Below, piece by piece: positions 58,623 through 64,000 of a stretch of DNA of 64,000 nucleotides. The notes under the pieces were generated by a model that worked only from the letters and a program-made list of their open reading frames with translations, made no database searches and was not told the origin of the DNA. Made by a program: the position numbers and the translations under genes. This DNA comes from Lentisphaerae bacterium GWF2_50_93. Lineage in GTDB: Bacteria > Verrucomicrobiota > Lentisphaeria > Victivallales > GWF2-50-93. The stretch is taken from the NCBI GenBank assembly GCA_001804815.1, contig MHBI01000007.1, positions 1 to 64,000 on the forward strand. The letters run 5' to 3'. Numbering within the stretch: position 1 is the first letter of the stretch; each line of letters begins with the position of its first letter.

Positions 58623-59771
58623 TTACTGCATCATGTACTTCTTGACGATGTCCTCTATCTTCGGATCGGCTTCCACGGCCTTCTTGGCGTATTTGACAGC
58701 GTCCTCATATTCCTCGTACCAGTCGCAGAGCATTCCAATGCGGAGGAAATCTTCAGCGGCTTCACGTCTCAGCTGTTCCTTCGAAATATTCGGGGCTGCA
58801 CTTATCTTGAGCCTCATGGTGGCGAAATATTCGAGGATGCTGGCGGATTCATTGACGGGAAGAGCATCCCATCCAAGTCTTTTATATTTCTTGCCGCCGG
58901 TCTTGACCGCTATGAAGTTGGGGTTGACCATGATTCCGGTGGCCCTGCCGCCATTCTTGAGGGTTATCGGCCTGGGATACGTGTTCCTCTCCATGAGCCT
59001 GGACATGTAGTCCTTGATTCCGCTGACCTGCTTGAAGCGTTTCTCCTCAAGCTCCCTCTTGTCCTCGGGAATGGTGGCGGCATAAGAGTTGAAGAGTGCC
59101 TGCGTGAAGACATAATTCTCCGGGCGCGGCCTCTTTTCCGCGAATTCGCGGCGCTCCTTGATCCAGTCGGCCTTGAGATCGCTTAAGCTGAGCTTCCTTA
59201 TCTCCTCCTGGTTCCTGGCCTTTGCATCCTCTAGTGATGCAGCTTGAACTTTGGCTACATCCTCATCGGAGGCGGTACCATCCGGAGCCTTGAAATCGGC
59301 TACATCGTCTCCTTCATCATCCTTATCAGCCTTTGCCACATCCTTCGCGGCATCTGCTGGCTTTCCGGCCTTGCCATCGGCAGTCTTCCCAGACGGTGCT
59401 CCCGGCGGTACTGACGCATCAGGTTTCTGGAAGTTGGATATCTCATCCTTGATTGCGTAGACCTGGTTCTTATTGAAGGACGGCATCTTCCTCATGCTGT
59501 CAAGCTTCGAGAGATAGGATTTTGCGATGAATTCGAGCTGTTGCTGGTAGCTGGTCTTGAGCCTGTTCAGCTCCTTGGTCTTTTCCTCAGGCGTAGGAAG
59601 TTTATCAATGCCCTCGAACTTCTGCTTGCAAGTCTGAGCCGCAGTTTTGAGTTGCGACTGGTATGAATCCCTGGCGCGTATCAGCTCCTTAGGTTCGTCA
59701 CCCTCCGCAAATACCGTTGAAATCAGTAATCCTGAAAGAATAAATAATATAATCTGCCTATACATCTTCAT
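58623..59771 (-). CDS. Secreted coiled-coil protein with low-complexity linker
   Basis: The 382-residue protein has a signal peptide (IILFILSGLLISTVFA), a coiled coil (about 28-115), an Ala/Lys/Asp/Gly-rich linker (about 118-180), and a C-terminal globular part with TLKNGGRATGIMVNPNFIAVKTGGKKYKRLGWDALP, then a TPR-like end (CDWYEEYEDAVKYAKKAVEADPKI). The strands around GRATG resemble the small SHD1-like or LSM-like domains of PVC exported proteins; this is a guess. Function unknown. GGGA fits the second ATG (59765) slightly better than the first. Confidence 0.7.
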   Translation of the reverse strand: MKMYRQIILFILSGLLISTVFAEGDEPKELIRARDSYQSQLKTAAQTCKQKFEGIDKLPTPEEKTKELNRLKTSYQQQLEFIAKSYLSKLDSMRKMPSFNKNQVYAIKDEISNFQKPDASVPPGAPSGKTADGKAGKPADAAKDVAKADKDDEGDDVADFKAPDGTASDEDVAKVQAASLEDAKARNQEEIRKLSLSDLKADWIKERREFAEKRPRPENYVFTQALFNSYAATIPEDKRELEEKRFKQVSGIKDYMSRLMERNTYPRPITLKNGGRATGIMVNPNFIAVKTGGKKYKRLGWDALPVNESASILEYFATMRLKISAAPNISKEQLRREAAEDFLRIGMLCDWYEEYEDAVKYAKKAVEADPKIEDIVKKYMMQ

Positions 59772-59849
59772 TTTCCCATATTTATTAGTTTTGGCAGATT
59801 ATATCATGAACCAGATTAAATATCTACTGTCTTACATTGAAATAATTTT

Positions 59850-60848
59850 TTATTTCGTGATTTTCTTTTCCACAGCGGCCTTCTCACCCATGGCTTTTTC
59901 CAAACCACCATCCGTCAGCCATTTCTTCGCTTCGATTTTATCCTTGAGGTAGCCATCCAAGAATTGAGTCGCTGACTGCATGATCAACGCCTGAAAAACT
60001 TTATCGCCTGCGGCCCGTTCTCCCATCTTCTGTCCCCTTCCCGAGAAAATCATGTGGTCGCCGTCTTTGAAGGTAATAAGGTATTGATCGCCCTTGTCAA
60101 TACTATCAAAGGGAATCCTCCGGTCTGCCGCCTTGGTGTCGGCTACCGGACTGTCATCAAGGGTGCCGGTCATGTGCATGCAGGGAACCTTGTAGCCGGA
60201 ATAGGAATTATTCTGCTTCTCCTTTTCTTTTGCCGGAGCACTCATGGCAATGCATGCCTTTATGCGAGGGTCAGAAAGATTCATACTGGCACCAAGTGGA
60301 CCCACAAGTTTCCTGCCGGAACTTGCAAGCGCCGTATATGCTCCAAATGAATGTCCCGCCACTCCGACCTTGTCCAGATCGCACTTGCCCTTCAACTCCG
60401 ACTTGTCATCCTTGCTGAGTTTGTCCATCTGGTCGATTGCAAAGGTCACGTCCTTCGGACGGTTGAGGACGCTTTCCAGATCCATTGTCGCCTTCTTCAT
60501 CTCCTGCATGGGGTTCGCCTTGCCGCGCCAGACACCGTCATCGCTGCCCTTGTGCTGTATATGTACCGACACATAGCCATTCTTCGCCCAGTGTGTGCCG
60601 ATGTACTCGTAGCCGTCGCAGGTGCCGCCAAGCCCGTGCGAGAAAATTATCACTGGATATTTGCCCGCCACGGCGGGAAAATATATCTTGACCGGCACAT
60701 CCCGGTCTCTTGCATCATCATGCCAGACAGTCTTGAAAGTTTTTATATCATATGAATTCTGCGAATTTATATAACCCGGCACCGGGGACTCAGCCGGAAG
60801 CATACCCGCTGATAGAAGGATAAATATTATTAGAAGAAATATCTTCAT
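59850..60848 (-). CDS. Secreted alpha/beta hydrolase (PAF-acetylhydrolase/dienelactone hydrolase-like)
   Basis: A signal peptide (FLLIIFILLSAGMLPAES) precedes an alpha/beta hydrolase fold: PVIIFSHGLGG (oxyanion hole), the nucleophile elbow GHSFGAYTA, and FKDGDHMIFSGRG with the catalytic His. Length 332 residues. The pattern fits platelet-activating-factor acetylhydrolase or chlorophyllase-like esterases; in the periplasm it could de-esterify plant polysaccharide or lipid. Its ribosome site is buried in a hairpin that also contains the end of the Bax-inhibitor gene. The two are therefore likely linked. Confidence 0.85.
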   Translation of the reverse strand: MKIFLLIIFILLSAGMLPAESPVPGYINSQNSYDIKTFKTVWHDDARDRDVPVKIYFPAVAGKYPVIIFSHGLGGTCDGYEYIGTHWAKNGYVSVHIQHKGSDDGVWRGKANPMQEMKKATMDLESVLNRPKDVTFAIDQMDKLSKDDKSELKGKCDLDKVGVAGHSFGAYTALASSGRKLVGPLGASMNLSDPRIKACIAMSAPAKEKEKQNNSYSGYKVPCMHMTGTLDDSPVADTKAADRRIPFDSIDKGDQYLITFKDGDHMIFSGRGQKMGERAAGDKVFQALIMQSATQFLDGYLKDKIEAKKWLTDGGLEKAMGEKAAVEKKITK

Positions 60849-60850
60849 TT

Positions 60851-60873
60851 ATAAATTCCGTTTCGGAATTTAT
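60851..60873 (-). promoter_or_regulatory. Hairpin over gene junction and ribosome site
   Basis: ATAAATTCCG and CGGAATTTAT form a perfect 10-bp stem with a three-base loop. It includes the stop of the Bax-inhibitor gene and the GGAA ribosome site of the hydrolase gene, which starts two bases beyond it. It could tie translation of the second gene to that of the first. Confidence 0.6.
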
Positions 60874-61580
60874 TTCCTGTCTCCCAGGAGGTTCAGGAGC
60901 ATGAGGAAAAGGTTTATGAAATCCAGATAGAGGGCGAGTGCGCCCATGATCGCTCCTTTGCGGCCTGCTTCGGAAGCCTCATCGACCGTTGCACCGAGCG
61001 CCTTGATCTTCTGTGTGTCATAAGCGGTGAGTCCTACGAATACCAGGACACCGACACAGGAAATTATCAGGTTCATCATAGTGCTTGCCAGGAAGATATT
61101 CACGACCATTGCGATAATAAGGCCAATGAGGGCCATGAAGCAGAGGTTGCCGATGGATGTGAGATCGCGCTTCGTGAAATAACCATATGCGCTCATTGCC
61201 CCGAAGGTTCCAGCGGTAATGAAGAACGTGGATGTGATGGATGTGGCGGTATATGCCAGGAATACTATTGAAAGGGTCAGACCGTTCAACGCGGAATATG
61301 CGACGAACATCGCGGTAGCAGTAGCTGCCGACATCCTGTTTATGAATGCTGAAAGGATGAACACAAGTCCAAGTTCGGCGATGATGATACCCCAGAACAT
61401 GGGCTTGGTAAGGATTATGAGCTTCACCAGCTTGGGATTGAACGCGATATACATCGCGACAAGCGCGGTGACAATCAGCGCAAACGTCATCCATGCATAG
61501 ACCTTCGCGATGAATGTGTTGACCTCAATGCTGCTGCTGCTCCTCGCTGATACGGCATCATAGGCTTCGGGGTTGTACAT
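60870..61580 (-). CDS. Bax inhibitor-1/YccA family membrane protein
   Basis: The 236-residue protein has seven helices: VYAWMTFALIVTALVAMYIAF at the start and YDTQKIKALG (the conserved region linked to pH-sensitive calcium leak) before the final helices LYLDFINLFLMLLNLLG. This UPF0005/BI-1 family includes E. coli YccA, which binds and modulates FtsH. ATG 61580 has GGAGGAAA 7 bases before it. The same leader has a 9-bp hairpin. Function in this organism is not known. Confidence 0.9.
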   Translation of the reverse strand: MYNPEAYDAVSARSSSSIEVNTFIAKVYAWMTFALIVTALVAMYIAFNPKLVKLIILTKPMFWGIIIAELGLVFILSAFINRMSAATATAMFVAYSALNGLTLSIVFLAYTATSITSTFFITAGTFGAMSAYGYFTKRDLTSIGNLCFMALIGLIIAMVVNIFLASTMMNLIISCVGVLVFVGLTAYDTQKIKALGATVDEASEAGRKGAIMGALALYLDFINLFLMLLNLLGDRK

Positions 61581-61581
61581 A

Positions 61582-61623
61582 TATATTTCCTCCACAGTTG
61601 ATTTTAAGTTGGCGGGAAATATA
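61582..61623 (-). promoter_or_regulatory. Hairpin in leader of Bax-inhibitor gene
   Basis: TATATTTCC (61582-61590) pairs with GGAAATATA (61615-61623) around a 24-base loop. On the minus strand the near arm carries part of the GGAGGAAA ribosome site. Loop sequence ACAG..GATTTTAA..TGGCGG resembles that of the uvrA hairpin, pointing to one element family. Confidence 0.5.
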
Positions 61624-61678
61624 GTATGTCCCATCAATCTTTCAACATCAGTTCATCGCGAATCATGGAGGAAATATC

Positions 61679-62836
61679 ATTAACTCTCATATATCAGATA
61701 CCTTAGACAAATATGCCGCCAGCCTGAAGAAACTCGCACTGGACATCCATTGCAATCCGGAACTCGGCATGCAGGAACTCAAAGCCTGCAAATGGCAGGT
61801 CGATCTTCTGACGAAGATGGGCTTTGACGTACAAATGCCATACGCCCAGCTCGAAACTGCGTATTTCGCAAAATCTGGAAAAGGCAAGCCGACATTCTGC
61901 TTCCTTGCCGAATACGACGCCCTGCCCGAAATGGGGCACGCATGCGGACACAATCTCATCTGCTCCGCCGCCATCGGCGCAGGCAAGGCCCTCGCCGACA
62001 CTCTTCAGAAAGAGAAAATTCCGGGCACTGTCATCGTCATGGGAACTCCGGCCGAGGAAGGAAAAGGCGGAAAGGTGTATCTTGTCAGGAGAAAGGCGTT
62101 CACCAACATTGATGCCGCAATCATGGCGCATCCGTCGTCACGCACTCGCATCTGGCGCGGATTCCTTTCAATCATTCGCTTCGACGTCTCATTCAAAGGC
62201 AGGGCCTCCCACGCGGCGACCGCACCTGAAAAAGGCAGGAACGCGCTTGATGCCGTGATGCTTTTCTTCCAGGGGATAAACGCCTGGCGCCAGCATCTTC
62301 CGGAAAGCAGCCGGATCCACGGAATTGTAAAATCAGGCGGCGCCGCTCCAAACATAATTCCGGACCACGCATCCTGCAGCTTCTATCTCAGGTCGGAAAA
62401 CCAGACGATCCTTGAGGAGATGGAAAAAAGGTTCAGGGACATTGCACAGGGTGCCGCCCTCATGACCGGAACCACCTGCGAAATCAAGGACGGCGAAGAA
62501 GGCTATAAGTCCGGCAAGGTGAACAAGCCGCTCAACGATGAATACTTCAGCGCCGCAAAGGAACTCGGCATGGAGCCTGGCGCTTCCGAAAAAAGCGGAA
62601 GGGCTTCAAGCGACTTTGGCGATGTCTCTCAGGTCGTCCCCGGCACCCATGTCTATTTTGGAATCTCCCCGAAGGAGAACATCCCCCTCCATTCTGCGAA
62701 ATTCGCAGATGCCGCCAAAAGCCAGTACGCGCTTGGAGCCATGCTCGACGCCTCAAAAGCACTCGCCCAGATAGGCTACCGCTTCTTCACCGATGCAAAA
62801 TTCCGCCAGGAAGTAAAGGATGATTTCAAGAAGTAG
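61679..62836 (+). CDS. M20-family amidohydrolase/peptidase, apparent AUU start
   Basis: Metal-site motifs are LAEYDALPEMGHACGHN, GTPAEEGKGGK and AHPSS, with the dimer domain SFKGRASHAATAPEKGRNALDAV; this fits M20D relatives (AbgB or ACY1L2-like) that cut N-acyl or p-aminobenzoyl-glutamate amides. The first in-frame ATG is 61769, yet the conserved start (DTLDKYAASLKKLALDIHCNPELG) lies upstream in the same frame without any ATG, GTG or TTG. An ATT at 61679 has GGAGGAAA at the proper distance and gives 385 residues. I annotate from there. A sequencing error is the alternative. Confidence 0.85.
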   Translation: MNSHISDTLDKYAASLKKLALDIHCNPELGMQELKACKWQVDLLTKMGFDVQMPYAQLETAYFAKSGKGKPTFCFLAEYDALPEMGHACGHNLICSAAIGAGKALADTLQKEKIPGTVIVMGTPAEEGKGGKVYLVRRKAFTNIDAAIMAHPSSRTRIWRGFLSIIRFDVSFKGRASHAATAPEKGRNALDAVMLFFQGINAWRQHLPESSRIHGIVKSGGAAPNIIPDHASCSFYLRSENQTILEEMEKRFRDIAQGAALMTGTTCEIKDGEEGYKSGKVNKPLNDEYFSAAKELGMEPGASEKSGRASSDFGDVSQVVPGTHVYFGISPKENIPLHSAKFADAAKSQYALGAMLDASKALAQIGYRFFTDAKFRQEVKDDFKK

Positions 62837-62856
62837 CCCGGGCATTCGTGCCCGAG
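62833..62856 (+). repeat. REP-like hairpin fused to M20 stop codon, family C
   Basis: GTAG, which contains the TAG stop, is followed by CGGGCA/TGCCCG around a TTCG tetraloop. The same unit is at 45237-45260. The TTCG loop makes a very stable RNA hairpin at the message end. Confidence 0.6.
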
Positions 62857-62859
62857 ATT

Positions 62860-62896
62860 CGAACCGGAGCATCGGCGAACCGGAGAAACGGCGATG
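62860..62896. repeat. Octamer repeats after M20 gene
   Basis: CGGAGCAT, CGGCGAAC, CGGAGAAA and CGGCGATG follow in an eight-base period. The start CGAACCGG is identical to that after uvrA at 55581. Confidence 0.55.
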
Positions 62897-63044
62897 TGGG
62901 AAAAAGAAGCTCGAAATTTGAAATTGTCAACAGCAGCTTATTTGACAGCTTTTTATTTACTCAAAAGACGCAATACCGTTATATAGTGCAAAGTTATCAA
63001 TCTGGAATCCCCGGCCCATGAAATATCGTCTTTTAACCCCCGAG

Positions 63045-63080
63045 CTGACAACTGACGACTGACGACTTCCCACCGACGAC
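63045..63080. repeat. ACTGACG short tandem repeat
   Basis: CTGACA, ACTGACG and ACTGACG then CCGACGAC run in a seven-base period, followed by a T-run. The 62897-63178 gap otherwise contains only weak promoter-like bases (TTGAAA 63114, TATACA 63135). Confidence 0.45.
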
Positions 63081-63178
63081 TTTTTTTAGTCTCTTCTTTT
63101 ATTCGATTCAGAATTGAAAGTTTTAATATTGCCTTATACATTTCGAGACTCTAAAAACCATTTATGGAGAATTTGATT

Positions 63179-63658
63179 ATGACGGTCTCTGAAATTGTTG
63201 AGAAGCGCGGAAACAACAGGGAGAACCTGCTGCAGATCCTGCATGACATCCAGGACTCATCCGGAGATAACTCCATCCACCGTGAAGCCATCGGCGAACT
63301 TGCAAAGATAATGGATATCACCACCGCCGATATCACAGGCACCCTTTCCTTCTATACGATGTTCAGCATGGAGCCTCGCGGCCGCCATCTCATCCGCCTC
63401 TGCGACAGTCCGCCATGCTACATAATGGGTTCCGAGAACATACTCGATGCACTCCAGAAGAAACTTGGAATCAAAATCGGAGAGACAACCCCTGACAAGG
63501 CCTTCACGCTTGAAGCATCAAGCTGCCTCGGCACCTGCGGGGTTGCTCCGGCAATGATGATTGACGACGAAGTCTACGGCAACCTGACAGCCGACAAGGT
63601 CTCAAAAATAATCGACTCCATCGCAAAAGACGGCGTCAAGAAACCGGAGGGCATATAA
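63179..63658 (+). CDS. NuoE/HndA-like [2Fe-2S] subunit
   Basis: This thioredoxin-like ferredoxin subunit (159 residues) binds a [2Fe-2S] cluster with Cys in CDSPPC and CLGTC. It belongs to the 24-kDa NuoE family used in complex I, NAD-linked hydrogenases (HndA, HydC) and formate dehydrogenases. ATG 63179 is chosen because GGAGA lies 8-9 bases upstream; an earlier ATG at 63164 has none. The next gene starts two bases after the stop and carries a NuoF-like N-terminus. Anaerobic bacteria often use this pair in electron-bifurcating hydrogenases; the context is cut off, so I cannot choose. Confidence 0.9.
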   Translation: MTVSEIVEKRGNNRENLLQILHDIQDSSGDNSIHREAIGELAKIMDITTADITGTLSFYTMFSMEPRGRHLIRLCDSPPCYIMGSENILDALQKKLGIKIGETTPDKAFTLEASSCLGTCGVAPAMMIDDEVYGNLTADKVSKIIDSIAKDGVKKPEGI

Positions 63659-63659
63659 G

Positions 63660-64000
63660 ATGTCAAAAACAAGAACATACGTGCTTGTCCCGATCGACAC
63701 CAATACCGTCACCGCCGGCGCACGCGAAGTCAAGAACGCAATTTCAGCTGAACTCGGCAGGCGCGGACTCAGCGAAGAAATCTCGGTCGTCGAAACCGCC
63801 GCATTCGGTCCGACAAATGCCGGAGTGCTCGTGGCCGTCCAGCCCGACGACGTCGTCTACGCGAACATAACTGTTGCGAATGTCGCAGAGATCGTGGAAG
63901 AGCATTTAGTAAAAGGCCGCCAGTGCAAGAAATTCCTGCTTGCAGGCGAGAAGCCAGTCATACCTTCGGCAGGCGCCGCCGGTGAAACAGATTCCAGACA
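63660..64000 (+). CDS. NuoF/HndC-like subunit, N-terminal part only
   Basis: The visible 113 residues start MSKTRTYVLVPIDTNT and contain VKNAISAELGRRGLSEEISVVETAAFG, VLVAVQPDDVVYANITVANVAEIVEEHLVKG, a thioredoxin-like ferredoxin domain as found at the front of HndC/HydB-type NuoF proteins. The canonical first Cys pair is absent from what is visible. The FMN/NADH part must lie beyond the window. GGAGGG is about 10 bases before ATG 63660. The start is two bases after the NuoE stop. Confidence 0.8.
   Translation, partial: MSKTRTYVLVPIDTNTVTAGAREVKNAISAELGRRGLSEEISVVETAAFGPTNAGVLVAVQPDDVVYANITVANVAEIVEEHLVKGRQCKKFLLAGEKPVIPSAGAAGETDSR

Noticed and set aside
62840-62880. tRNA-like T-arm (GGTTCGAATC) on the minus strand
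   Set aside because: The five-base stem around it does not pair and no anticodon arm or acceptor stem is found; it is part of the REP and octamer repeat.
63045-63080. Short repeats resembling a CRISPR array
   Set aside because: The period is seven bases with no spacers; no cas gene is present in the window.

Overview
The window looks like a chromosomal segment of a Gram-negative PVC-group bacterium, most likely Lentisphaerota (Victivallales-like). This is inferred from several things together: a family of prepilin-like secreted proteins with a C-terminal H-X9-11-DG motif, an exosortase-associated TIGR04073-type protein, a fused RpiB-GlyA enzyme, a lipid A modification (arn) operon, many secreted sugar-active proteins and moderate GC content. 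No rRNA or tRNA gene was found, so the taxonomy is not proven.

Layout. 0-1 kb: broken AlbA_2 ATP-binding gene. 1.2-8.2 kb (- strand): one transcription unit of TPR protein, membrane-anchored sugar-binding protein, two ABC permeases and MurJ. The binding protein carries an inserted, circularly permuted PDZ-like domain, and the first permease carries an inserted multi-helix segment. 8.3-12.8 kb (-): HMG-lyase-like aldolase, TIGR04073 protein, sugar isomerase-like TIM barrel and GH42 beta-galactosidase. 12.9-21.8 kb (+): four prepilin-like proteins interleaved with a large secreted hydrolase-like protein, a mutarotase-like protein and a polysaccharide deacetylase. Three of the pilin promoters are related, and two of them contain a lac-operator-like site between -35 and -10.

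22-30 kb: Memo-like protein overlapping a hybrid histidine kinase (+); then, convergent, a lipoprotein and an operon of Ser/Thr kinase, two bPH2 proteins and MtfA peptidase (-). 30.5-43.2 kb (-): GT39 transferase and oxidoreductase, then arnB-T-C-A-D followed by GT2, LAB_N, GT2 and TVP38 genes. ArnE/ArnF homologues are not visible. 43.4-51.6 kb (-): envelope proteins, serS, a GxxExxY gene between terminal inverted repeats, rpiB-glyA, a tyrosine phosphatase and a sigma-54 activator. 51.7-55.6 kb (+): a HEAT/zinc/nuclease-like protein and uvrA. 55.6-64 kb: a frameshifted membrane protein, mazEF and phd-vapC modules, a secreted coiled-coil protein, an alpha/beta hydrolase, a Bax-inhibitor-1 protein, an M20 peptidase with an apparent AUU start, and the first genes of a NuoE/NuoF-type (or hydrogenase) complex that runs off the right edge.

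Intergenic DNA is rich in structure: two REPIN-like doublets with GTAG ends, GTAR-hairpins fused to stop codons, degenerate octamer repeats, a five-hairpin cluster, a dispersed GGATGA/GGATTG repeat family, and hairpins that bury Shine-Dalgarno sequences (clearest at uvrA).
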